Below the pieces are notes generated by a model. The model had not been told where the DNA came from, made no database searches, and saw only the letters and a program-made list of their open reading frames with translations. DNA of 46,120 nt from Bacteroidia bacterium (lineage in GTDB: Bacteria; Bacteroidota; Bacteroidia; Flavobacteriales_E; Vicingaceae), in the NCBI GenBank assembly GCA_030426475.1, contig JAUHYR010000012.1, forward strand, positions 1-46,120. The letters run 5' to 3'. A program made the translations under genes and the position numbers. The first letter of the stretch is position 1; each line of letters begins with the position of its first letter. This document shows, in pieces, positions 8,394 through 16,567 of this stretch.

Positions 8394-8851
8394 TACCAAT
8401 TGGTATTGGAAGATTTCTTAGCTGGCTCTTGCTCCTTTCTTTTATAGTGTTGAGGGAGATAATTATCTAAGAAAGGATCATCAAAAAAATGCCTCATCCA
8501 ATCATCCATTTGCTTATGCATATCATTGAAGTAACTTCTATAATTAAAAAAAGAATCATTTGGTAAAGGAAAAGTATGATTCCAGCTTGGTGTGTAAAAG
8601 TTTTGTCTTGGATTAAAACCGTATTCCCTCATTAAACTATCCATATTTACACTTCCTCCGCTGCTACTATAACTCCAAGTATAAGTAGAATCATAGCGAA
8701 TAATGTTTCCATTTTCGTCCACTTGTTTATCTACTTTCCATGAAATATCGGGTTGCGGTTTTGATTTATTTATCGACTCTTGTTTTTGGGATTGTGCCGT
8801 ACACGCAACATTAAATAAAACTAATAGAACAATTACTATATTTTTCATCAC
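8390..8851 (-). CDS. Small Trp/Tyr-rich putative lipoprotein
   Basis: No known family recognised. The 153-residue protein starts MMKNIVIVLLVLFNVACTAQ, a lipoprotein-like signal with Cys17 after N-V-A. The mature part is polar, rich in Ser, Tyr, Trp and Asn. It has a run of aromatic residues in its second half (FYTPSWNHTFPLPNDSFFNY) and a basic tail. It lies downstream of hsp20 across a terminator hairpin and may respond to the same conditions, but nothing in the sequence proves that. Confidence 0.7.
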   Translation of the reverse strand: MMKNIVIVLLVLFNVACTAQSQKQESINKSKPQPDISWKVDKQVDENGNIIRYDSTYTWSYSSSGGSVNMDSLMREYGFNPRQNFYTPSWNHTFPLPNDSFFNYRSYFNDMHKQMDDWMRHFFDDPFLDNYLPQHYKRKEQEPAKKSSNTNWY

Positions 8852-8877
8852 TCAAAAGTTTTAAAAGTTAAATAAAA

Positions 8878-8901
8878 AGGCAGAGCAAAAATGCCCTGCC
8901 T
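8878..8901 (-). terminator. Rho-independent terminator of hsp20
   Basis: On the minus strand AGGCAGGGC / GCTCTGCCT forms a 9-bp stem with one mismatch and a T-rich loop, followed by TTTTTATTT. It begins 6 bases after the hsp20 stop codon. Confidence 0.7.
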
Positions 8902-8907
8902 AATTGT

Positions 8908-9345
8908 TTAAGAAATTTTAATTAATCGAGCCGGTTTTTGTTTAGCTTCTTCTTTTTTAGGAATAGTAATGGTTAGTAAACCATCTTTGTAAGAAGCATC
9001 TATTTTATCTGACTCTACAGTATTTGGAAGTGAAAAAGATCTTCTGAAAGAAGAGTAGTTAAACTCTTTTCTAGTGTAACCCTTTTCGTTTTCTTCCTGT
9101 TCATTTTTCTTTTCAGCTGAGATAATTAATGTGTCGTTATCCAGCTCAATTTTGAAATCACTTTTTTTCATACCGGGAACAGCAAGTTCCATAATGTGCA
9201 TATCTTCGGTTTCTCGGACATTTACTGCCGGCATTGAAAAATCTTCTAATTTAGGGGTTGGAAAAAATTCCCTTTCAAATAGATCGTTCCAAATAGAAGG
9301 AACAAAGCTATTTGTGTTTCCATTTTTTTTAGCTAGTGTTAACAT
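8908..9345 (-). CDS. Small heat shock protein, Hsp20/alpha-crystallin family
   Basis: The 145-residue protein has a short N-terminal arm (SIWNDLFEREFFP), then an alpha-crystallin domain at about 40-140 with VNVRETEDMHIMELAVPG, FRRSFSLPNTV and the signature ASYKDGLLTITIPKKE. The C-terminal end ARLIKIS carries the I-x-I-type anchor. It is an ATP-independent holdase chaperone forming oligomers in the cytoplasm. Unusually for this genome, the gene has a perfect GGAGG 4 bases before its ATG. It is followed by a terminator, so it is probably monocistronic. No CIRCE element was found upstream. Confidence 0.95.
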   Translation of the reverse strand: MLTLAKKNGNTNSFVPSIWNDLFEREFFPTPKLEDFSMPAVNVRETEDMHIMELAVPGMKKSDFKIELDNDTLIISAEKKNEQEENEKGYTRKEFNYSSFRRSFSLPNTVESDKIDASYKDGLLTITIPKKEEAKQKPARLIKIS

Positions 9346-9349
9346 AATT

Positions 9350-9354
9350 CCTCC
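9350..9354 (-). promoter_or_regulatory. Consensus Shine-Dalgarno of hsp20
   Basis: GGAGG-AATT-ATG on the minus strand. Most genes in this window have no recognisable Shine-Dalgarno, so this strong site decides the start and may support high translation under stress. Confidence 0.7.
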
Positions 9355-9495
9355 ATTTTTATTGGTTAAACTTAAATTTATTTACCTTAATTACAACAAA
9401 CTAAACACCAATACATTAAAAATGAAAAAATGACATTTTTGGTGTTAAAAAATGTAAAAAAACTGACAAAAATTCAGAAAGAGTCTGAAAAAATT

Positions 9496-10089
9496 TCAGG
9501 ATTTAGATTTTGTCCAAGTTGAATAGTCAATATGAATTTCAGGGCGGTCTTTTTCGGCCTCTCTAAGCGGCTCGCATCTTTTTAATTCTTTATGACAATC
9601 TATGGCTAATTGCTGATATATTTCCGTTCCTTTAGTTTTCCAAGCAATCATTTCGTCAGAAACATCTTTAATAATTTTGGCGGGGTTTCCTACAATTACC
9701 TTTCTATTGGGAATAATCATTTCTGCTGGCACAAAACACAAGGCTCCTATAATACATTCATCTCCAACCTCTACATCATCCATTATTACGGTATTCATGC
9801 CCACTAAACAGTTTTTACCAATCGTTCCACCATGAATAATAGCTCCATGCCCAATATGAGCATTCTCTTTTAACAAAACTGTTTTTCCGGGAAACATGTG
9901 AATGGTACAATTTTCTTGAACATTACAACCATCTTCAATAATGATTTTTCCAAAATCTCCTCTTATGGCAGCCGAAGGACCGATATAAACATCTTTGCCA
10001 ATAAAAACATTACCCGTTACGGTTGCTTGAGGGTGAATAAACGCTGATGGATGTATTACCGGCTTTAGACCTTTATATTCGAATATCAT
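9496..10089 (-). CDS. PaaY-like hexapeptide-repeat (gamma carbonic anhydrase-like) protein
   Basis: The 197-residue protein is a left-handed beta-helix with isoleucine-patch repeats (HPQATVTGNVFIGKDVYIGP, GCNVQENCTIHMFPG). It has the metal-site histidines of the gamma carbonic anhydrase family (ENAHIGHGAIIHG). The C-terminal segment SDEMIAWKTKGTEIYQQL and the ending CEPLREAEKDRP match PaaY, a thioesterase linked to phenylacetate degradation. The thiolase gene next to it, 59 bases upstream on the same strand, supports this. A general gamma-CA-like role remains possible. Confidence 0.85.
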   Translation of the reverse strand: MIFEYKGLKPVIHPSAFIHPQATVTGNVFIGKDVYIGPSAAIRGDFGKIIIEDGCNVQENCTIHMFPGKTVLLKENAHIGHGAIIHGGTIGKNCLVGMNTVIMDDVEVGDECIIGALCFVPAEMIIPNRKVIVGNPAKIIKDVSDEMIAWKTKGTEIYQQLAIDCHKELKRCEPLREAEKDRPEIHIDYSTWTKSKS

Positions 10090-10148
10090 GGTTTAGATTT
10101 TAGATTGTTAGACATCAGACAAAAGACCAAGATTAACTTTCAACTTAA

Positions 10149-11354
10149 TTAAACTCTTTCTAAAATGGTTGCATAACCTTGACCTACTCCAACACACATG
10201 GTTACTAAAGCGTATTTTTTATTTTGTTTATGTAACTCAATGGCAGCGGTTTGTAATATTCTGGTTCCACTCATACCTAGCGGGTGTCCTAGAGCTATTG
10301 CTCCACCATTAGGATTAATTCGTTCATCTTTAAAATCAACTCCCCACTCTTGTAAGCAAGCTAAAACCTGTGCTGAAAAGGCTTCGTTCAATTCTAAAAT
10401 ATCCATATCAGCCAAAGTTAATCCTGCTCTTTTAAGTGCCAAATTGGAAGCATAAACAGGGCCAATACCCATTATTCTTGGCTCAACACCTGCAACAGCA
10501 GCTGAAACAATTCTAGTTAATGGTTTTAAGTTATGGTCTTTTACGCCTTGCTCTGATGCTATCATAATAGCTGCTGCACCATCATTTAAGCCAGATGAAT
10601 TTCCGGCAGTAACCGAACCATCTTTTTTAAATGCAGGTCGTGAACCTGAAAGCACTTCAACTGTTGTTCCTTTTCTAATAAACTCATCTTGATTAAAAAC
10701 AATAGGGTCTTTTTTTCGTTGTGGTATTTCCACAGCTACAATTTCTTCCGAAAGCCTTCCGCTTTCTTGTGCTTTGGAAGCCTTTTCTTGACTCCATGCC
10801 GCAAACTCATCTTGGTCCTTTCTGGATATATTGTACTTCTCTACCAAATTTTCAGCGGTATTTCCCATACCGTCAGTTCCGTAAAGCTCTTGCATTTTTG
10901 GGTTAATAAATCGCCAACCAAAACTAGTATCATGCATTTCTGAATCTCTACCAAATGGCTTGGATGCTTTACTTATCACCCAAGGACCTCTTGTCATGTT
11001 TTCCACTCCTCCGCCAATATAAAAGTGTCCGTTTCCTGTTTGTATAGCTCTTGCTCCATGAATAACTGCCGCCATTCCGGAAGAACATAATCTATTCACC
11101 GTTTCTCCCGGAACAGAAAAAGGCAAACCTGCTAATAACAAACTCATTCGAGCTACATTTCTATTGTCTTCACCTGCCTGATTGGCACAGCCCATATACA
11201 CATCTTCAATTAGTTTTGGGTCAATTTGAGGATTGCGTTTTACAATTTCTTTTAAAACTATTGCTCCTAAATCATCCGTTCTAACAGGAGCTAAACTTCC
11301 TCTAAAGTTTCCGATTGCTGTTCTTATTCCGTCTACAATATATGCTTGATTCAT
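10149..11354 (-). CDS. Thiolase of the PaaJ/PcaF type (3-oxoadipyl-CoA thiolase)
   Basis: The 401-residue protein is a degradative-type thiolase. Nucleophile Cys90 lies in [11 protein letters not shown], and the catalytic His and Cys are in [14 protein letters not shown] and [10 protein letters not shown] near the C-terminus. [17 protein letters not shown] is typical of 3-oxoadipyl-CoA/3-oxo-5,6-dehydrosuberyl-CoA thiolases, which cleave the last intermediates of aromatic degradation to acetyl-CoA and succinyl-CoA. With the neighbouring PaaY-like gene it points to phenylacetyl-CoA catabolism. The other paa genes are not in this window, so a broader thiolase role is possible. Confidence 0.88.
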   Translation of the reverse strand: MNQAYIVDGIRTAIGNFRGSLAPVRTDDLGAIVLKEIVKRNPQIDPKLIEDVYMGCANQAGEDNRNVARMSLLLAGLPFSVPGETVNRLCSSGMAAVIHGARAIQTGNGHFYIGGGVENMTRGPWVISKASKPFGRDSEMHDTSFGWRFINPKMQELYGTDGMGNTAENLVEKYNISRKDQDEFAAWSQEKASKAQESGRLSEEIVAVEIPQRKKDPIVFNQDEFIRKGTTVEVLSGSRPAFKKDGSVTAGNSSGLNDGAAAIMIASEQGVKDHNLKPLTRIVSAAVAGVEPRIMGIGPVYASNLALKRAGLTLADMDILELNEAFSAQVLACLQEWGVDFKDERINPNGGAIALGHPLGMSGTRILQTAAIELHKQNKKYALVTMCVGVGQGYATILERV

Positions 11355-11391
11355 TGAATATAAATTTGGTTAAAGGTAAAAATTATTATGG

Positions 11392-11399
11392 TATTTTTG
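11392..11399 (+). promoter_or_regulatory. -7 box of the cupin operon promoter
   Basis: TATTTTTG matches TAnnTTTG. A TTG at 11366-11368 gives a slightly long 23-base spacer. The predicted leader before the cupin ATG is about 14 bases. Confidence 0.5.
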
Positions 11400-11416
11400 G
11401 TTTCTGAAAAACCAAG

Positions 11417-11776
11417 ATGAGTAAAGTCAACATACAAGAGAAACTACAAACATTTAACGATTACTGGATCCCGAGAATTGTGGGTGAGTTAAACCGACAA
11501 CAGGTAAAACTAGTTAAGTTTAAAGGAGAGTTTGTATGGCATCATCACGAACGTGAAGATGAATTGTTTTTAGTGATTGAAGGCAGTTTTGAAATGCATT
11601 ATCGAGATAAAGTTATCACGCTTTACAAAGGTGAATTTATTATAGTTCCAAGAGGAGTTGAGCATAAACCGGTTGCTAAAGAAGAAGTTTCTGTATTATT
11701 ATTTGAACCGAAGAATACGTTAAATACCGGAAACGTAGTTAATGAGTTGACTAAAAAAACAATTAACAAAATATGA
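11417..11776 (+). CDS. Small cupin-domain protein
   Basis: The 119-residue protein is a single cupin barrel with both motifs. The first is FVWHHHEREDELFLVIEG (metal-binding His residues and Glu). The second is KGEFIIVPRGVEHKPVA (final His). Such small cupins bind a divalent metal; substrate is unknown. It begins a four-gene run, and its stop overlaps the thioesterase start as ATGA. Confidence 0.85.
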   Translation: MSKVNIQEKLQTFNDYWIPRIVGELNRQQVKLVKFKGEFVWHHHEREDELFLVIEGSFEMHYRDKVITLYKGEFIIVPRGVEHKPVAKEEVSVLLFEPKNTLNTGNVVNELTKKTINKI

Positions 11777-12171
11777 CAGAAATAGGATATAAAGTGGATT
11801 GGAGTGATTTAGATTTATTCGGTCATGTAAATAACGTTTCCTTTTTTAAGTTTATCCAGTCTGCACGAGTAAATTTTTGTGAAAAAATAGGTTTAAGTAC
11901 CATAAATGAAAAAGATAAGCCGGGATTTATAGTAGCTTCCACTTCCTGTGATTTTTTGAATCCTTTAAATTATCAAGAAACTATTTTAGTTAAAACTAAA
12001 GTAAAACGAATTAGCAACTCGAGTTTTGAATTGGAACATTCCATCCAAACAAAAGACAAAAAAGAAATAGCTACGGGAAAAGATATACTTGTGGTGTTTG
12101 ACTACAGCAAAAATCAAAAAGTTGTTATTGATAGCGACTTAAAAGAGAAAATAGAGAGATTTGGAGAGTAA
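11773..12171 (+). CDS. Hotdog-fold acyl-CoA thioesterase (4HBT type)
   Basis: The 132-residue protein starts with the 4HBT/YbgC motif VDWSDLDLFGHVNNVSFFKF. Its Asp before GHVNN is the catalytic residue in the family. The rest fits a single hotdog domain. It hydrolyses acyl- or aroyl-CoA thioesters; the acyl group is unknown. It overlaps the cupin gene by 4 bases and the haemoglobin gene by 11, so all are translated from one mRNA. Confidence 0.85.
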   Translation: MTEIGYKVDWSDLDLFGHVNNVSFFKFIQSARVNFCEKIGLSTINEKDKPGFIVASTSCDFLNPLNYQETILVKTKVKRISNSSFELEHSIQTKDKKEIATGKDILVVFDYSKNQKVVIDSDLKEKIERFGE

Positions 12172-12541
12172 AAGAGATATACAAGACAGAACGGACATTC
12201 AACTTTTAGTTGATACTTTTTACAAAAAAGTGTTACAAGACAAGATAATAGGCCATTTCTTCACAAAAGTGATTGAGCTTGATTTGGAAAAGCACATGCC
12301 AAAAATGTATGACTTTTGGGAAACAACACTTTTTCATACCGCTAATTACAAAGGTAATCCATTGCAAGTTCATTTAGATTTAAATCATAAATCAGCTTTA
12401 GAAAAAAAGCATTTTGACAGATGGCTTGAATTATTTAATGAAACCGTTGATGAGCTTTTTAATGGAGAAATAGCCAATCAGGCAAAAACAAGAGTGCTAT
12501 CGATAGCTACTGTAATGCAACTTAAAATCAACCATGTATAA
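12161..12541 (+). CDS. Group III truncated haemoglobin (TTG start)
   Basis: The 126-residue protein matches group III truncated haemoglobins: DIQLLVDTFYKKVLQDKIIG, then HMPKMYDFWETTLF, then HFDRWLELFNETVDELF. The likely proximal haem ligand is H71 in NPLQVH. These haemoproteins bind oxygen or NO and are linked to nitrosative stress. No in-frame ATG precedes conserved sequence, so the start is taken as TTG at 12161, inside the end of the thioesterase gene. It overlaps the following membrane-protein gene by 8 bases. Confidence 0.88.
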   Translation: MESKRDIQDRTDIQLLVDTFYKKVLQDKIIGHFFTKVIELDLEKHMPKMYDFWETTLFHTANYKGNPLQVHLDLNHKSALEKKHFDRWLELFNETVDELFNGEIANQAKTRVLSIATVMQLKINHV

Positions 12542-12746
12542 AGAAGATAAACAGAAAATAATTGTTGCCTCCATAATAGCTTCTGTGTTGTTTGGCTATT
12601 ACTTTATCTTCGGGAAAGATAAAATACTTAATATACTTGCTGTAGTTGGGTTGCTTGCTTGGGTGGGAACAATGTTTCTGTTAAATAAATCTAGGAAGAA
12701 AAGATTAAATTCAGACGAAAGTCAAGAACATCCAAATCAGAAATGA
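12534..12746 (+). CDS. Small two-helix membrane protein
   Basis: No named family recognised. The 70-residue protein has two hydrophobic segments (about residues 9-26 and 32-49), then a charged tail (KSRKKRLNSDESQEH). It lies in the inner membrane. It is the last gene of the cupin-thioesterase-haemoglobin run, starting 8 bases before the haemoglobin stop. Its final 56 bases run antisense to the 3' end of bshC. Confidence 0.65.
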   Translation: MYKEDKQKIIVASIIASVLFGYYFIFGKDKILNILAVVGLLAWVGTMFLLNKSRKKRLNSDESQEHPNQK

Positions 12747-14262
12747 TAACATCAATTAATTCTTTTCCCAACCAATTAGTATCATCCAGTACATTCATTT
12801 TTCGTTCTTGAAATGTAGCATTTGGAAAAACAAATTGATGGATAAATCGAATACGTTCAATATTTACTTCTTCTTGGTTTTTAATTGTCTTTAGTATCTT
12901 TTTGTCAATATTTTCTAATTGTTTTTCTGAGGCAGCTTTCTGAGACAAGATAAAACTTTTAAGCCCTTCATCTATGCTACTAGCTTTAGTAAGAACTGAT
13001 TCAAAAAGTTGATTCAATTTTTTCTTTTCTTCTTCTATACCCTTATAACTTTGATGTTTTTCTAAAAACACTTTGATTAACTCTTGCTCTGATTTAAATA
13101 AATCGCCTGATTTTAAATCAAGCTGCTCCATTTTCCTCTGCACAGATGCATTTAGTAATAAAGAGCTATTTCTTAAAATTAAAGCTGGATAAAATTGCTG
13201 ATGATATTCAAACACTTTCTGAAGTTGAAACCAATAGGCAATTTCTGAAGGACCACCAACATAAGCCAAATTAGGCAAAATAGTTTCCTGATAAAGAGGT
13301 CGAAGCACCACATTTGGACTAAAGTTTTGAGGAGATTCGTTTATCTCTTCTAACAACTCTTTTTCACTCCAGTTAAATTTACCATTAATGGTTTGGTAAG
13401 CGTTATTTATTTTCTCAATTCTTTCTCTACTATTTCCTCCTAGGTAAAATAAGTTAATGGCTCTAGGGTTAATTTGCGTCTTATATTTTTCTGAAAGCAT
13501 TTTTGATTGTTCTTCAACCAATTTAGCAGAAGTTTCTTTTAAGATTTCATCTTTTATTACTTCTGAAAAACTTTGTTTTAACGCTTTATGATTTCCGTCT
13601 ATCACCACTAAACCGTAACTTCCAAACAAATCATTTACAATTTGCCTGGTGGCATTGGCTAAATTTTCTTGCTCTTTGTAAGCCTTTTTTAAAAGAGTAA
13701 ATAACTCTTGGTTGACTTTTACTTTCTCTTCCACTTCATCAATAAAATTGGAAAGCATTGTTGTTAGCAATTCTCCCGCAATTCCACTATAAGAAATTTC
13801 ACTATCTAATTGCTCTCCGTTAATATATAAGTCCTGAATTTCATCAATATCATGGTCTTCAGATGCCATCCAGTAAAGCGGCACGAAATTATATTCAGGA
13901 TATGCTTTTTTAAGTTGATTAGCTAAATTAATCGTAGTTGCGATTTTGTAAATAAAATAGATAGGTCCTGTAAATAAACAAAGTTGGTGTCCGGTAGTAA
14001 CCGTAAAAGTTTTTTCGTCCAACAAAACATCTAACTCAGGTTTTGCAGAAATGCTTTTATATTGTTCTTTAAGGGTTTCTACCAAAGCTTTACGATTAAC
14101 AGGATGCTTTTTTCTATCCTCAATAATCTGCTTAAAAGAATTGATATTGGGAGTATATTGATAAAATGGTTTTAGAAACTCAACCCCATTTAAATAATCT
14201 ACTACTAGCTCTGGTAAGTGATTACTAATTTCGGGTGATATTTTTTCAATTTTATAACTCAT
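12691..14262 (-). CDS. bshC: Putative cysteine ligase BshC (bacillithiol biosynthesis)
   Basis: The 523-residue length fits BshC. Hallmarks are TTGHQLCLFTGPIYFIYKIA (about residues 90-109), YWMASEDHDIDEI, VRPLYQE-like VLRPLYQETILPNLAYVGGP, and a long coiled-coil region at about 380-470. BshC adds cysteine to glucosaminyl malate to finish bacillithiol. The gene follows tgt with a TAATG overlap, so the two are coupled. Its presence indicates bacillithiol production if bshA and bshB exist elsewhere; they are not in this window. Confidence 0.93.
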   Translation of the reverse strand: MSYKIEKISPEISNHLPELVVDYLNGVEFLKPFYQYTPNINSFKQIIEDRKKHPVNRKALVETLKEQYKSISAKPELDVLLDEKTFTVTTGHQLCLFTGPIYFIYKIATTINLANQLKKAYPEYNFVPLYWMASEDHDIDEIQDLYINGEQLDSEISYSGIAGELLTTMLSNFIDEVEEKVKVNQELFTLLKKAYKEQENLANATRQIVNDLFGSYGLVVIDGNHKALKQSFSEVIKDEILKETSAKLVEEQSKMLSEKYKTQINPRAINLFYLGGNSRERIEKINNAYQTINGKFNWSEKELLEEINESPQNFSPNVVLRPLYQETILPNLAYVGGPSEIAYWFQLQKVFEYHQQFYPALILRNSSLLLNASVQRKMEQLDLKSGDLFKSEQELIKVFLEKHQSYKGIEEEKKKLNQLFESVLTKASSIDEGLKSFILSQKAASEKQLENIDKKILKTIKNQEEVNIERIRFIHQFVFPNATFQERKMNVLDDTNWLGKELIDVIISDLDVLDFRLNLIFSS

Positions 14263-15392
14263 TAAAGTCTTTCGTTCAATTGTTTTACCATTTTATTTTT
14301 CCAATCGTAAAATGTTCCCTCAATGATTTTTTCCCGAGCCACTCTTACTAAGTCCAGATAAAATGCTAAGTTATGAATACTGCATATTTGAAGAGCCAGC
14401 AACTCCTTTGAATGCATTAAATGCCTAATATAAGCTTTAGAATAAAAGCTATCCACATAACTAGTTCCCGATTCATCTAATGGTGAAAAATCGTCTTCCC
14501 ACTTCTTATTTCGGATATTTATTATTCCATTCCAGGTAAATAATTGTCCGTTTCTGCCATTTCTAGTTGGCATCACACAATCAAACATATCAATACCCAG
14601 CGCAATATTCTCCAGTAGATTCACAGGCGTACCCACCCCCATTAAATACCTTGGCTTATCAGAAGGCAAAATATCACATACCAACTCACACATGGCATAC
14701 ATATCTTCATCTGGTTCACCCACAGATAAACCACCTATTGCATTTCCTTCCTGTTCTTTGGAAGCAATAAATTCAGCAGATTGCTTTCGTAAATCTGGAT
14801 AAACACTTCCTTGAACAATAGGGAAAAGTGTTTGAGAGTAGTTGTATTTCGGCTCACTTTCATGAAAAGCTTTTACACATCTATCCAGCCATCTGTGAGT
14901 TAAATGCATAGAATCTTCTGCATATTTTTTTTCGCAAGGATATGGCGTGCATTCATCAAAAGCCATAATTATATCTGCGCCTATTGTTCGCTGCACATCC
15001 ATTACATTTTCGGGTGTAAACAGATGTTTAGAGCCATCAATATGAGAAGAAAAAGTTGCTCCTTCTTCTGTTATTTTTCGTCTTTCGGAAAGTGAAAAAA
15101 CCTGATAACCGCCACTATCCGTTAAAATAGGTTTTTTCCAATTCATGAACTGATGCAATCCTCCGGCTTTTTGCATAATATCCATACCAGGTCGCAAGTA
15201 TAGATGATAAGTATTCCCTAAAATAATTTGTGCTTTAATATCATTCTCTACTTCATGTTGATGAACCCCTTTAACGCTAGCTGCTGTTCCCACAGGCATA
15301 AAAATTGGAGTTTGAATTTCACCATGATCAGTAGTAATTACCCCTGCCCTTGCTTTTGAATCCTTATCTTTTGCTAACAATTTAAACTCCAT
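14262..15392 (-). CDS. tgt: tRNA-guanine transglycosylase (Tgt)
   Basis: Tgt exchanges guanine-34 of GUN-anticodon tRNAs for preQ1 in queuosine synthesis. The 376-residue protein has catalytic-region motifs PILTDSGGYQVFSLS, MAFDECTPYP, GGLSVGEPDE and FDCVMPTRNGRNG. The usual C-terminal zinc motif CxCxxC is absent: the equivalent segment reads DESGTSYVDSFYSKAYIRH, with Gly, Ser and Asp at the ligand positions. Only the later His (IHNL) is kept. I recall similar loss in other Bacteroidota Tgt proteins, so this is probably a lineage trait and not decay. Confidence 0.94.
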   Translation of the reverse strand: MEFKLLAKDKDSKARAGVITTDHGEIQTPIFMPVGTAASVKGVHQHEVENDIKAQIILGNTYHLYLRPGMDIMQKAGGLHQFMNWKKPILTDSGGYQVFSLSERRKITEEGATFSSHIDGSKHLFTPENVMDVQRTIGADIIMAFDECTPYPCEKKYAEDSMHLTHRWLDRCVKAFHESEPKYNYSQTLFPIVQGSVYPDLRKQSAEFIASKEQEGNAIGGLSVGEPDEDMYAMCELVCDILPSDKPRYLMGVGTPVNLLENIALGIDMFDCVMPTRNGRNGQLFTWNGIINIRNKKWEDDFSPLDESGTSYVDSFYSKAYIRHLMHSKELLALQICSIHNLAFYLDLVRVAREKIIEGTFYDWKNKMVKQLNERL

Positions 15393-15454
15393 ACTTGTTG
15401 AAAAATGAGTGTAAAGATAGCTAAATGACTAACATTCGTTTCTATTTTTGCTCA

Positions 15455-16567
15455 ATGACTTCGGAATACCTCATTTACATTTGTTATGTCATAATCATAG
15501 TTTTCGGACTTTTTAATCTTTATTTCTACGCCCGCATATTTTTCTGGAAAAAACCAAAAGAAGCAACAGAGTACCCACCGGTAAGTGTTTTAATTGCCGC
15601 TAGGTATGAAGAAGAAAACTTAAAAAAAAATCTACCAACCATATTAGAGCAGGACTATCCTAATTATGAAGTTATTGTCATTAATGACCGTTCTGAGGAT
15701 GATACTGAAAATGTATTGCTTAGAATTCAAAAGAAATACAAGCATTTAAGAATAGTAAATATTCCGGAAAACAAATTTCCATTTCCAGGTAAAAAGTATG
15801 CATTGTCCACCGGAATTAAAGTAGCTACTCACGACCATCTCTTATTTACAGATGCTGATTGTCAACCTCAATCCAAACAATGGATAAAATCAATGATGGA
15901 TAGCTTTCAATATCCAAATAATATTGTTTTAGGAATTGGTTTATTTACACCAAAAAACACACTATTAAACTTTATTCACAGATTTGACGGATTTAGAATA
16001 GCACACCAGTATTCCGCTTTTACTTTAGCAGGTTTTCCTTACATGGCTGTAGGAAGAAATCTTGCATACCATAAAGATGTCTTTTTTAAGCATAAGGGGT
16101 TTTCTTCGCATATTAATCTTCCTTCCGGTGATGATGATATTTTTATTAATCAAGCTGCTAAACCTTCTTCTACAACAGTTAATTTCTCACCCAATTCAAT
16201 TACTTTTTCTAACTCGCCAAATAGTTTTTTTAATTGGATAAAACAGAAAAGAAGACACTTATCTAGCAGTAGTAGATATAATAAAAGAAATAAAAGCATT
16301 TTAGCCATTCATCAACTTTTAAATATATCTGCCTTAGTAGTTTTTTTAGTAGGCATATATGTAAAGCAACCAATCGTTTTTTACTCAATTCTAGGAGTTT
16401 ACATTCTTAAAATTATATCAGGACTAGTATTTTCTAATAAATTAGGTCAAATTAAATATTACTGGTATTATATTTTATTGTGGCCTCTACTTGAAATATT
16501 TTTGGAGGTATTTATCGGTTTTTTATTTATTTTAAATAAATTTACCAAACAAGCGGGATGGAAATAA
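15455..16567 (+). CDS. Membrane-associated family 2 glycosyltransferase
   Basis: The start at 15455 gives 370 residues with one N-terminal membrane helix, then a GT2 catalytic domain: PPVSVLIAARYEEENL, VIVINDRSEDDT, the metal-binding LFTDADC, and later GDDDIF and the QxxRW-like KQKRRHLS. Two or three hydrophobic helices close the protein. An upstream ATG at 15425 would add 10 residues. A TATTTTTG box at 15443-15450 would remove that upstream start and leave an almost leaderless mRNA. The sugar and acceptor are unknown. The end overlaps the sigma-factor gene by 10 bases. Confidence 0.85.
   Translation: MTSEYLIYICYVIIIVFGLFNLYFYARIFFWKKPKEATEYPPVSVLIAARYEEENLKKNLPTILEQDYPNYEVIVINDRSEDDTENVLLRIQKKYKHLRIVNIPENKFPFPGKKYALSTGIKVATHDHLLFTDADCQPQSKQWIKSMMDSFQYPNNIVLGIGLFTPKNTLLNFIHRFDGFRIAHQYSAFTLAGFPYMAVGRNLAYHKDVFFKHKGFSSHINLPSGDDDIFINQAAKPSSTTVNFSPNSITFSNSPNSFFNWIKQKRRHLSSSSRYNKRNKSILAIHQLLNISALVVFLVGIYVKQPIVFYSILGVYILKIISGLVFSNKLGQIKYYWYYILLWPLLEIFLEVFIGFLFILNKFTKQAGWK

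Noticed and set aside
9346-9495. Possible CIRCE/HrcA operator or sRNA upstream of hsp20
   Set aside because: No TTAGCACTC-N9-GAGTGCTAA or close relative is present. Only short AT-rich inverted repeats occur near the PaaY-like stop.
12534-12746. Small membrane protein as a mere shadow of bshC
   Set aside because: Only its last 56 bases overlap bshC. The rest is in space after the haemoglobin gene, with two good hydrophobic helices, so it was kept.
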